A stretch of DNA of 8,407 bases from CAYLRF01 sp964385995. Lineage in GTDB: Bacteria > Bacillota > Clostridia > Lachnospirales > Lachnospiraceae. Below are positions 1-7,800 of this stretch, one piece after another. The translations under genes and the position numbers were made by a program. Within the stretch, counting starts at the first letter, position 1; the number at the start of each line of letters is the position of its first letter. The stretch lies in assembly GCA_964385995.1 (NCBI GenBank), contig CAYLRF010000065.1:1-8407 (forward strand), given 5' to 3'. The notes beneath the pieces were generated by a model. That model did not search any database. It was not told where the DNA came from and saw nothing but the letters and a program-made list of their open reading frames with translations.

Positions 1-213
1 GGGGATCTTAACTGAGGCCTAAGTGATACTGTCCGTCTGACCTCGGTGATTATTTCTCATAGGTATGATTGCGCGGATTCGGGGTTTTTAGGCGGATAAG
101 TTTTCAGGGGAACGGCGGTCAGACAGTGATGTCCGTGTGAGAACGGAATTTTAAAACCGCGGTATAAGGCTTACACAAAGTGAAAGTTCGCTGAGGACGC
201 GTACTTTCCGGGG
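1..213 (+). promoter_or_regulatory. Non-coding leader upstream of the operon
   Basis: Stops close all six frames here, so no gene is supported. An imperfect direct repeat is present: AGTGAT-ACT-GTCCGTCTGA at 22-40 and AGTGAT-GTCCGTGTGA at 125-140. An 8-base inverted pair, GTCTGACC (35-42) and GGTCAGAC (117-124), overlaps the left copy and abuts the right one. A TATAAG at 163-168 resembles a -10 box but has no convincing -35 box 16-18 bases upstream. The region probably holds the operon promoter and perhaps a regulator site, since importers of this family are often controlled by AraC-type response regulators. That role is inferred from position, not from a recognised operator. Confidence 0.35.
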
Positions 214-215
214 AT

Positions 216-219
216 GAGG
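216..219 (+). promoter_or_regulatory. Shine-Dalgarno GAGG that favours the ATG at 229
   Basis: GAGG lies nine bases before the ATG at 229 and overlaps the alternative ATG at 214. The upstream ATG has only GGGG directly touching it and another GAGG 17 bases away (193-196), neither at a usual spacing. This makes 229 the better start for the first permease. Confidence 0.5.
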
Positions 220-228
220 AAAAAAGAT

Positions 229-1197
229 ATGTCACGAAAGAAAGCTTACGCGGCGCCGAATGAGACGGCGGTCGCGAAGAAGAAAGGCAAAGGCAAAGGT
301 TTATTTAAGAGCATAATCCGCGACTGGCGTCTTTATGTCATGCTTTTGCCGGCGCTTGTCTGCCTTATTCTTTTTCATTACATTCCCATGTACGGCGTGA
401 CCATCGCCTTTAAGGACCTTAATATAGGCGAGTCCATCTTCGGCGGCACGTGGGTGGGTCTTAAGCATTTTAAGAGGCTTTTCAGTTCGTCGCTTTTCGG
501 CACGATAATGAAAAACACCCTGACCATCACTTTTATACAGAATTTCCTTCTGTGGCCGCTTCCCATCATATTCGCGCTTCTTATTCACAACGCGCCGGGG
601 AGGAAATTCCGCAAATTTTCACAGACCGTGACCTACATTCCTCATCTGCTCTCGATGGCCGTCGTGGTCAGTCTGATTCAGATTTTCTGCGCCACAGACA
701 CCGGCGTTTTAAACCTCATCATAACGAAGTTCGGCGGCAAGGCGGTAAATTTCCTCGGTGATAAAGATATGTTCCTGCCCATCTACTTCATATCGCAGGA
801 GTGGGCGGAGCTGGGTTCGTCGGCCGTGGTTTACATAGCGGCGCTCACCAATGTCGATCCGCAGCTTATAGAGGCGGCGACCGTGGACGGCGCGAATAAG
901 CTCCAGCGTATCTGGCACGTGGAGCTTCCCGCCATACGCTCGCTTGTCATACTTATGCTGATAATGAGCATGGGCAATGTCTTAAATCTCGGATATGAGA
1001 AGATATACCTCATGCAAAACGACTTAAATCTCCCCGTATCGGAGATCATCGGCACATATGTGTATAAGACGGGTCTTATGAGTACGCAGTACAGCTTTTC
1101 GACCGCCGTTTCGCTGTTTAACAACGTCGTCGGGCTTATCCTGGTGATCGTCGCGAACGCGCTCTCAAGGAAGTTCTCGGATACGGCGCTGTTTTAA
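229..1197 (+). CDS. ABC carbohydrate importer permease, LplB/YteP-like (CUT1 family)
   Basis: Integral membrane subunit of a binding-protein-dependent sugar importer; with the next gene it should form the heterodimeric channel. The product is 322 residues from ATG 229 (327 from ATG 214), normal for the family. Numbered from 214, a Lys-rich cytoplasmic N-terminus is followed by hydrophobic segments near 41-62, 103-124, 143-160, 187-211, 243-260 and 296-316, i.e. about six membrane spans. The ATPase-coupling EAA loop is clear: E220-A-A, then D-G-A, ending L238-P239. The TM1 region with HYIPMYG and the C-terminal S-x-x-A-L-F ending are typical of LplB-type permeases. The next permease follows after 19 bases, so the two are probably translated as a pair. 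No ATPase gene is in the window; these systems commonly use a shared MsmK/UgpC-type ATPase. Substrate is unknown: relatives take up oligosaccharides such as xylan- or pectin-derived ones. Confidence 0.92.
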   Translation: MSRKKAYAAPNETAVAKKKGKGKGLFKSIIRDWRLYVMLLPALVCLILFHYIPMYGVTIAFKDLNIGESIFGGTWVGLKHFKRLFSSSLFGTIMKNTLTITFIQNFLLWPLPIIFALLIHNAPGRKFRKFSQTVTYIPHLLSMAVVVSLIQIFCATDTGVLNLIITKFGGKAVNFLGDKDMFLPIYFISQEWAELGSSAVVYIAALTNVDPQLIEAATVDGANKLQRIWHVELPAIRSLVILMLIMSMGNVLNLGYEKIYLMQNDLNLPVSEIIGTYVYKTGLMSTQYSFSTAVSLFNNVVGLILVIVANALSRKFSDTALF

Positions 1198-1216
1198 AGG
1201 AGGGATTTTCAGGGCT

Positions 1217-2113
1217 ATGGCGAAGTCGAAGAAAAAAAGACAGAAAATCAAACAGGACGTGTTCGCGAACGCCGTTATAGTCACGATACTCGTCATTTTA
1301 TCCTTTCTTGCCATATATCCGCTGTGGTTCGTGCTGGTTGCGTCCTTCTCGGATCCCGGGGCCGTCGGAAGAGGAGAGGTCTTCTTTTGGCCCAAGGGCA
1401 TGAACTTCAGCGCGTATAAGAAGATATTGGATTACCCCGAGATATTGATAGGGTACCGCAACTCGCTTATTTATATGTTCGCGGGCTCTTTTATCACTCT
1501 TTGCGTGACGCTTCCCGCCGCTTATGCGCTTTCCCGTCAGAGGCTTAAGGGGAGAAGAGTTTTAAACTTCATGTTCGTGATATCCATGTATTTCAGCGGC
1601 GGCCTTATCCCCACGTACCTGCTGCACAGATCCTTAGGCTGGCTTGATACCGTATGGGTGCTTCTCATACCCTCCGCGCTGAGCGCCTACTATCTGATAC
1701 TTGCGAGAAGTAATTTCGAAAGTCTCCCGGAGGCCATGCACGAGGCGGCGGTAATAGACGGAGCCGATGATTTTCGGTTCTTCTTTCAATTCGCGCTTCC
1801 TCTATCAAAAGCCATGATAGCCGTGATCTTCCTTTTCAGCGCGCTCGCGTGGTGGAATGAGTACATGAGATTTATCATTTACACAAGCAATCAGAACATA
1901 CAGGGACTGCAGGTCTTCGTAAGACAGATACAGATGTCCCTTACCACGACGCTCTCGGATCAGTCCGTGGACGCGTTGATCGAAAATCAGCAGGCGGCGG
2001 AACTTTTAAAGTACAGCGTGGTGGTGATAACGGCGCTGCCTTTCTGCCTCCTGTATCCGTTCGTGCAAAAATACTTCAATCAGGGCGTGATGATAGGAGC
2101 GATAAAGGAATAA
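1217..2113 (+). CDS. ABC carbohydrate importer permease, LplC/YtcP-like (CUT1 family)
   Basis: Second membrane subunit of the importer, 298 residues, the usual size. A basic N-terminus (K3-K13) precedes a first span near 16-44. Further hydrophobic segments lie around 83-104, 116-138, 143-163, 199-219 and 265-282. The EAA coupling loop begins at E176-A-A, continues with D-G-A and ends L194-P195. The sequence around W212-W-N-E and the C-terminal G-V-M-I-G-A-I-K are hallmarks of YtcP/LplC permeases; most relatives end in Gly, here the last residue is Glu. Translation should start from AGGAGG (1198-1203), which directly follows the stop of the upstream permease; the 13-base spacer is on the long side. 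It is followed after 51 bases by the lipoprotein gene. The importer role is very likely; the substrate cannot be read from the sequence. Confidence 0.93.
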   Translation: MAKSKKKRQKIKQDVFANAVIVTILVILSFLAIYPLWFVLVASFSDPGAVGRGEVFFWPKGMNFSAYKKILDYPEILIGYRNSLIYMFAGSFITLCVTLPAAYALSRQRLKGRRVLNFMFVISMYFSGGLIPTYLLHRSLGWLDTVWVLLIPSALSAYYLILARSNFESLPEAMHEAAVIDGADDFRFFFQFALPLSKAMIAVIFLFSALAWWNEYMRFIIYTSNQNIQGLQVFVRQIQMSLTTTLSDQSVDALIENQQAAELLKYSVVVITALPFCLLYPFVQKYFNQGVMIGAIKE

Positions 2114-2122
2114 GAGATAAAG

Positions 2123-2146
2123 CGCCGTCTTAAAAGGGACGAGGCG
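2123..2146 (+). other. Possible intercistronic hairpin
   Basis: CGCC-GTC (2123-2129) can pair with GAC-GA-GGCG (2138-2146), giving seven pairs around an 8-base loop with a two-base GA bulge. No T-run follows, so it is not a rho-independent terminator. It ends seven bases before the AAAGGA ribosome site (2153-2158) of the next gene and could affect transcript stability or translation, or be chance. Confidence 0.25.
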
Positions 2147-2164
2147 ATAGGGAAAGGATTTCGT

Positions 2165-2944
2165 ATGCGGTTTTTCGGGGCGAAAGGATTCGTAAGGTTT
2201 TTTTTCGCGGCGGCAGTCGTTATCTGCGGGATCGCGGGACTTACGGGGTGCGGCAAAAAAACGACATATACCGAGATAAAGCCCGATGAAAGCGCATCTT
2301 CCGATGAAAAAGAGTCCGATGATAAGAGCGCATATGACGGCACGCCCTGGCCCGCGGGAGCGATATATTTCGACGATTTCACCGCGTCGGGCCTTATGAC
2401 GGACCGGGGATGGGAAGACATAAAGGTGATAAAAGACGGCGCGGCCGTCATCTCAAGCTCGGCGCTTTATTTAACCGGAGAGGACGAATATCTGGACTGG
2501 ACGGATTATACGGTAGAGGCGGTATTCACATTGCTTGAGGGGCCGATCCCCGAGGGGGTTAAAAGCTCCGCGCTGGCTCTGGTCGGAAGGACGCCCGGCG
2601 ACGGCATGTCGGGATATGAGCTGGGTTTTGTGATTTACCCGAACGGCGACGGGTATTTAAGATTATACGATCGTCTGAACGGAAAAGAGGTCGCAAAAAG
2701 CGAGGAAATAACTCCCGAGGCGCAAAAGACGTATACGTTCAGGATGACATTTAGCGGAAGGCGGATTATCTGCTCGGTGGACGGACGAAGATACGTCGAT
2801 TATACGGCCGGGGAGGATGAGCAGCACGGCGCGGGCGACGGAAAGAACGCCAAGGGAACCGTCGGGATTCGCCCCGTAAACGGATACGGCGCGGCCTTAA
2901 AGAGTATCGCGGTATATCCCCCATCGGAGGAAGATTTGAAGTGA
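2165..2944 (+). CDS. Surface lipoprotein with one concanavalin/LamG-like beta-sandwich module
   Basis: 259-residue predicted lipoprotein. A basic start and hydrophobic core lead to lipobox L26-T-G-C29, so the mature protein should be lipid-anchored outside the membrane. An acidic, Ser-rich linker (about 35-58) precedes a single module (about 67-255). Its landmarks recur in the large downstream protein: D70-D-F, a following Trp, G150-Y-E, L165-R-L-Y168, a C-S-V-D-G-R strand at 203-208, and a final hydrophobic strand. This pattern fits the concanavalin-like sandwich superfamily (LamG, or the 3-keto-disaccharide hydrolase/DUF1080-like group). I see no catalytic residues I can name, so binding is the likelier role. 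AAAGGA (2153-2158) sits six bases before the ATG. Lying between the permeases and the binding protein, it may present glycan to the importer; that is inference. A structural or scaffolding module is the alternative. Confidence 0.8.
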   Translation: MRFFGAKGFVRFFFAAAVVICGIAGLTGCGKKTTYTEIKPDESASSDEKESDDKSAYDGTPWPAGAIYFDDFTASGLMTDRGWEDIKVIKDGAAVISSSALYLTGEDEYLDWTDYTVEAVFTLLEGPIPEGVKSSALALVGRTPGDGMSGYELGFVIYPNGDGYLRLYDRLNGKEVAKSEEITPEAQKTYTFRMTFSGRRIICSVDGRRYVDYTAGEDEQHGAGDGKNAKGTVGIRPVNGYGAALKSIAVYPPSEEDLK

Positions 2945-2953
2945 TTGGAAGTT

Positions 2954-3056
2954 TTTGCCGACTGCCGGGCAAAGTAAACACCGGTTTAGCCAAATGACGG
3001 GCAGATAAAATCACCGGATCACCGGGTTTGCCGACAGCCGGGCAGATAAAATCGCG
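2954..3056 (+). repeat. Three imperfect ~31-base repeats in the intercistronic spacer
   Basis: Units lie at 2954-2984, 2985-3017 and 3027-3056. Units 1 and 3 share TTTGCCGAC[T/A]GCCGGGCA (17 of 18 bases, 2954-2971 and 3027-3044). Units 2 and 3 share an exact GGGCAGATAAAATC (2999-3012 and 3040-3053). An exact tandem ATCACCGG-ATCACCGG (3010-3025) joins them. In unit 1, TTTGCC (2954-2959) can pair with GGCAAA (2968-2973); unit 3 keeps only TGCC/GGCA. There is no T-run, so these are not ordinary terminators. The 2945-3171 gap contains no gene that I can support. Confidence 0.65.
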
Positions 3057-3065
3057 AAAACGATA

Positions 3066-3082
3066 CACGGTGATGAGCCGTG
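3066..3082 (+). other. Small stem-loop downstream of the repeats
   Basis: CACGG (3066-3070) pairs with CCGTG (3078-3082) around a 7-base loop. It is short and not followed by a T-run. Together with the repeat hairpins it may form a structured spacer upstream of the binding-protein gene, but a stem of this size can arise by chance. Confidence 0.25.
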
Positions 3083-3112
3083 AAGTGTTTTACGGAACAG
3101 GAAACATATTTT

Positions 3113-3151
3113 GTAGGTAAAGGTATTGCAGGTTAGGTAGTGTAGGGTAGG
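3113..3151 (+). repeat. GG-rich tract with recurring TAGG, possible two-layer G-quadruplex
   Basis: TAGG occurs at 3114-3117, 3134-3137, 3143-3146 and 3148-3151. Six G-runs are separated by loops of 4, 7, 3, 7 and 2 bases, which fits a two-tetrad G-quadruplex pattern on the sense strand and so in the mRNA. The tract ends six bases before the AAAGGAG ribosome site at 3158-3164. Two-layer quadruplexes are often weak, so the structure is tentative; the G-run pattern itself is directly visible. Confidence 0.4.
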
Positions 3152-3157
3152 CGAAAG

Positions 3158-3164
3158 AAAGGAG
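3158..3164 (+). promoter_or_regulatory. Strong ribosome binding site of the solute-binding protein gene
   Basis: AAAGGAG lies seven bases before the ATG at 3172. It is the best-matched and best-spaced site in the operon, as expected for a binding protein needed in excess over the permeases. Confidence 0.75.
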
Positions 3165-3171
3165 CGTATCC

Positions 3172-4791
3172 ATGAAAAAGAAGGTTTTAAGGAAAGCCAT
3201 GTGTCTGCTGCTCGCGGCGTCGTTTATCGTCGCGGCGTTTGCCGGCTGCGGAAAGAAAGACGACACGGCCGGGGGAGGCGACACCTCCAAGGAGAAGGTA
3301 AGTTTCCCGCTTAAGGAAAAAGTGGAATTTACCTTTATGGTGCAGGGTACCGGGGAGCCGAATTTCGAGAAGATGGTATCCGAGAACAAGCTCTGGAAGG
3401 AACTTGAGAAAAAGACCAACGTGCATATCAAATTCGACGTGATAAACGATCCCGCGACGGTGCTCGGGACGAGATTTTCGGGCGGGACGTACGGAGACTG
3501 CCTGTTCGGGCAGCCGATGCTTAACTCCAACAACGCCTCAAAGTACATGGCTTCGGGCCTGTTCGTCGATCTCACCGATTACGTAAATGAGGATCTCATG
3601 CCGAATTTGACCAATCTTCTTAAAAGTCAGCCCGAGATAGAGACGATGATAAAGGCGTCGGACGGAAAGATATATACTCTTCCGAAGCTTACGGGCCGTC
3701 CCGCGAACAGCCTTGAGAGCCCCATATTCATCAATAAGGCATGGCTTGATAAGCTGGGACTTAAGGTTCCGACGACTCTGGATGAGTTCACGAACGTCCT
3801 TAAGGCGTTCAGGGACGGCGATCCGAACGGCAACGGACAGGCGGATGAGATCCCCTATCTCGCGGCAAAGGCGGACAGCTTCATGAATCTGGAAGCGCTC
3901 ATGGGCATATGGGGACTTGCCACGAAGGACGCGACCAACGACTCATACGTGCAGGTAAAGGACGGCAAGGTAAAATTCGTGCCTACCGACCCCGCGTATA
4001 AGGAGTATCTGAAATATATGTCCATGCTTTATGACGAGGGACTTTTATGGAGCGACTTCATAAACGGCACGTCGCAGACTGTCACGTCGCTTATCACGAG
4101 CCCTACGTGCCGCGTAGGCGTATTTACGTCAAAGAATCCCGCTACCACCGCCTACATGGACGAGTACGAGTGCATCCTGCCGCCGAAGGCCGAAGGTTAT
4201 GAGCCCTGCTGGTATTATCATCCCGCTGTGAACGGAAGCAAGAACCAGTTCTTCGTTACCAATCACTGCAAGAACGTGAACGTCCTCGTCGCGTGGATAG
4301 ATCAGCTTTACGACTCCGACATCGCCTTCCGTTTCCGTTACGGCGAGCCCGAGGACGGCCGTTACACTGTGGGAGACGACGGGAAAATCACCTTTAACGA
4401 GCTTGACAGCGTGACGACTGACAAGCTTAACAGGGAAAAGCCCGTTATGGAGGCTCTCATCGGCAACAGTATCGGAGCCATCACGAAGGAGGCTTTTGAG
4501 AACATCAATCCCTCGAAGGCCGAGAAGATCTCCAATGATGCGTATGAGCTTTATAAGGACATCATAAACAAAGAGCTCTGGCCCAGGCCTTATCTCGCCG
4601 CCGGTGACATAAGCGACGCGGACGCGCTGAGCGTGGATATATTCAACAAAGTCGATACCTACCGCGCTTCGTCCATTCAGAGCGGGAAGGTCGACGAGAC
4701 ATGGGACGCTTACGTAAAGGAGATAAAGGACATAGGACTTGACCGGTATATCGAGATCCTGCAGACGGCATACGACGGTATCGGAAAATAA
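3172..4791 (+). CDS. Extracellular solute-binding lipoprotein, LplA/YtcQ-like (CUT1 importer)
   Basis: Captures the sugar ligand outside the cell and delivers it to the permease pair. The 539-residue length suits the long LplA/YtcQ-type binding proteins of oligosaccharide importers. An N-terminal K-rich start and hydrophobic stretch end in lipobox F23-A-G-C26 (Phe instead of the usual Leu at -3), followed by a Gly/Asp/Lys linker. The mature part begins with a first-lobe strand (about 47-53, F-T-F-M-V) and a segment around 60-80 typical of the family (W-x-E-L-E-K-K-T). D215-G-D-P-N-G-N-G, then D-E-I-P228, is the Asp/Asn-rich loop conserved in LplA-like proteins, possibly metal-binding. Trp and Tyr residues such as those near 346-349 (C-W-Y-Y) could stack on sugar rings. 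Placing the gene after the permeases and the accessory lipoprotein differs from the common binding-protein-first order. The ligand is unknown. Confidence 0.93.
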   Translation: MKKKVLRKAMCLLLAASFIVAAFAGCGKKDDTAGGGDTSKEKVSFPLKEKVEFTFMVQGTGEPNFEKMVSENKLWKELEKKTNVHIKFDVINDPATVLGTRFSGGTYGDCLFGQPMLNSNNASKYMASGLFVDLTDYVNEDLMPNLTNLLKSQPEIETMIKASDGKIYTLPKLTGRPANSLESPIFINKAWLDKLGLKVPTTLDEFTNVLKAFRDGDPNGNGQADEIPYLAAKADSFMNLEALMGIWGLATKDATNDSYVQVKDGKVKFVPTDPAYKEYLKYMSMLYDEGLLWSDFINGTSQTVTSLITSPTCRVGVFTSKNPATTAYMDEYECILPPKAEGYEPCWYYHPAVNGSKNQFFVTNHCKNVNVLVAWIDQLYDSDIAFRFRYGEPEDGRYTVGDDGKITFNELDSVTTDKLNREKPVMEALIGNSIGAITKEAFENINPSKAEKISNDAYELYKDIINKELWPRPYLAAGDISDADALSVDIFNKVDTYRASSIQSGKVDETWDAYVKEIKDIGLDRYIEILQTAYDGIGK

Positions 4792-4841
4792 CGGGAATTC
4801 GGGACAGATTTTTCACAAACATTTCAGAGAGGTTTTATCCG

Positions 4842-7800
4842 ATGAGAAAAAGGTCTGTGTTTAAGAGAATTTGCGGGCTGTCGCTCGCGGCGGTGCTTGC
4901 GCTTTGCGTCCTTTCGCCTGTCGCGGTCACTTCATACGGCGCGGGGACGGGAGAGTTATTCAGAGATGATTTCGCCTCGGGGCTTGCCCCGGGGTGGGCG
5001 TCATCGTCCGTGGGAAGCGCGGGCGGCGGCACTTATACGATAGACGGCACGGGACATAATACCGTAAGCTCCATAGGAGATCGTTCCGGGGTCTCGGTGA
5101 CGGCGGGCATATCGGTCACGCAGTCGAGTGAGTCGAACCGAAAAAACGTGCGCGAAAACGGCGCGGGAATGCTTCTTTTATATACGAATTCGGACGCGAG
5201 CCGCGGATATGAGTTCGGCGTGGCCGTAAATAAGAACAACGACGCCTTCTTCAGGCTTTATCTTCGATCCGGAAAGAACGACTCGCGCATACTCTATCAG
5301 GAACCGGTGACCAACGTGACCGATGCCGCCTCTTCCTACGCGGTCGGCATAGGCGCGGCGGCGGGCAAGGTAGTCTGCTCCGTCGCGGGAAAGGTAGTCT
5401 ACGAGACCGCGGACGGCACCTTCACCTCGGGGAGGGTCGGAGTACGGGCGGAAAAAGCGAAGGCGGTATTTTCGGGATTCGCGGTGGCAAGTCTCGGGGA
5501 AAAGACGGTAAGCGATCTTCAGGTCGTATCCTACTCAAACGTCATATCCGCCTCGGGCAGCCCCTACTTCGAGCTTCTCGCGACATATGACAACGCCTTT
5601 TACGGACAGGAGACAGTGACGCCCGACACCCCGGGCGTGACGGTAAGCGGACTTGACGGCTCGACGGGCACTAAGACCGTCACAGTCTCTTACGGTGGAA
5701 AGAGCGTCAGCTTCACCGTGAGGGTGGTGGCAAATCTCGCGAGCGAGACCCCGCTTTTTTCGGATAATTTTTCCGCCGGTATTTCAAACTGGGTGCCCCA
5801 TCCCGCCACGGTCAAGACCAAGAACGACTATACGTTCAGGGAGGCGGCGGGGAAAATACAGGCCAGCCGCGTGGAGGATCCGGGAAGCTTTGACACAGGC
5901 ATATCGACGAGCGCTTCCCTAAACGCGGGCGGGTATGAGGACTGGAAGTATTTTCGCATGGAAGCGAAGGCCTGCATTACCGCCGACGCCGCGACTAAGA
6001 CAAAGAGGGAAGCCCTCGCGCAGATAATCGCCGTAACCGAGAACGGGAATAATCTGGCGTTTCGTGTCACATCAAGCGGGACCGTCCAGCTTTACCGCGG
6101 CAGCACGATGGTATCAAGCGCGAACGCGTCGGGCATTAAGCTTGGCACGACCTTTACCATGGTCTGTGAAGTCGGGGCGGGTATGATTACCTGCTACGTA
6201 AACGGGAAAATGCTTATGGCCTATCCCACGGATGACGCCGTCATCGCTCCGGCGCCGGCTCTTACGGCGCATAACGGCACGGTGTGGTTCGACGACGTGA
6301 AGTTCACGCTTTTCGAGCGCAAAAATCCCGATATGGCATCCTCCGCTCAGATAGTCGCGATGTCGGGCGGCGCCGCCGTAACTTCCTATAAAGGAAACGT
6401 ACTTGATATGTCTTTGTACTGCCTTAAGGTCACCTTCAAGGACGGCTCGGTAGCCTACGTACCGATAAGGGAGGATATGATATCGGGATACAACGCGAGC
6501 GCGAAGAGGGATCAGACGGTATCGGTAAAATACGGACCCGTGACGGCGAAGCTCTCGTATATTTACTCGCCTCACCTTTTCCTGGACGAGTTCACGGGCA
6601 AATACGATCCGCTCTGGATCATGCCGGACGTGAACGGATTCAAGGTCGCCGTACAGCAAAACAAGCTTCACATAACGCACACCGATTTGACGGTAAATCC
6701 GACACTTTTCGCGCGGCTTCGAAACGCGAATTGGAAAAACGTCTCCGTGTCCGCCGACGTCTCCTTTGATCAGGGAAGGGGCGCGGCCACACGTCTTTTG
6801 GGCTTAAGGGGACGCTCCTCATCATCCGGCGATTACGAGATGAGACTCGTGCATACGGGAAGCGCCTTTGAAATCAGACTTTACCGGCACAATTCCGGCA
6901 AAGCGGCGACGATGCTCGCGGTATATAAAGAGTCCGACATAACTGCCGCGGTGGGGATCGAATACGGCATGTCACTGGGGACGAGCTATAACCTTCAGAT
7001 GGTGCTTAAAGGCAACACCATAGCCTCGTTCGTAAACGGCTCGCTCGTGGGAGTCTATGTCGATGACAGCGAGGACGCGGTCCTCTCTCCCGGTACCGCG
7101 GGCTTCTTCTTACAGGGGGTATCGTGCATGATCGATAACTTTACGGTCGACGCCCGGGGCGAGAACAGACCCGTGGGGATCACCTTAAACGGCGTGAAGG
7201 ACAATACTTTCGAACTCTTCGAGGGACAGACGATCGTCGCCGAGGATTATACCGTGGACGTGAAGGACGAGGACGGTTCCTTTACGCGGATGAAACTTAC
7301 GGACGATATGCTCTCTCCCTATGACAATCTGAAGGTCGGGACGCAGAACATCCTCATAACGGCGATGGGCGTATCGCACACCGCGAAGGTGAAGGTAAGC
7401 GAGCGGCGAGACGAGATCAAGGCTCTCACGAAAGATCTGGAAGCCTTAAAGCCGTCTTCGCTTAAATTAAAGAACAAATCAAAAATAGAAAAACTTCAGG
7501 ACAGGTACGATAAATTCTCGGGCTTCGAGGTGGGGCTCATTTCCAAGAAGGGACGAAATAATCTTCTCAAAGCGTGGGATAAGATAGAGACGCTGGAGAC
7601 GCCCGCCCTTAAGAAATATCCCGTGATTTATACCGACGACTTCAGTAAGGACAGCGGCAAATGGATGAAGACCAAGTATGAAGGCTCGCTTGGCAAGTGG
7701 ACCTACGTAAACGGGTATTACCGCCACGTGGAGCGCGCTCTGGGGGCCAGCGGGACATCGCTTCTCGCGCCGAAGGATCTGTACGGTGATATCGTGAGCG

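Noticed and set aside
138..151. Catabolite-responsive-element-like sequence TGAGAACGGAATTT in the leader
   Set aside because: Against the TGWAANCGNTNWCA consensus it has four mismatches, including both bases of the closing CA. Too poor to call a CcpA site.
163..168. TATAAG as a sigma-A -10 box
   Set aside because: No TTGACA-like hexamer lies 16-18 bases upstream (AGAACG is at the right place), so a promoter is not called here.
1..213. Riboswitch or T-box leader
   Set aside because: I found no conserved core motif or terminator/antiterminator pair that I could assign to a known class.
2954..2973. Rho-independent terminator after the lipoprotein gene
   Set aside because: The hairpin TTTGCC/GGCAAA is followed by GTAAACACC rather than a T-run, so it does not meet the usual terminator pattern.
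2954..3056. CRISPR array
   Set aside because: Only three degenerate units, directly abutting or nearly so, without unique spacers of constant length and without cas genes.
3090..3575. 161-codon minus-strand open frame crossing the start of the binding-protein gene
   Set aside because: It is antisense to the signal peptide and first lobe of a clear LplA-like protein and has no supporting neighbour or motif.
4896..4907. Lipobox around C22 of the large protein
   Set aside because: The sequence is L-A-L-C; Leu just before Cys is not accepted in lipoboxes, and the hydrophobic stretch continues past it. A type I signal peptide fits better.
6114..6680. 188-codon open frame on the minus strand
   Set aside because: It is antisense to modules 2-3 of the large secreted protein. 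The composition is rich in Arg, His and Val with no domain pattern, while the plus-strand frame has coherent repeated modules.
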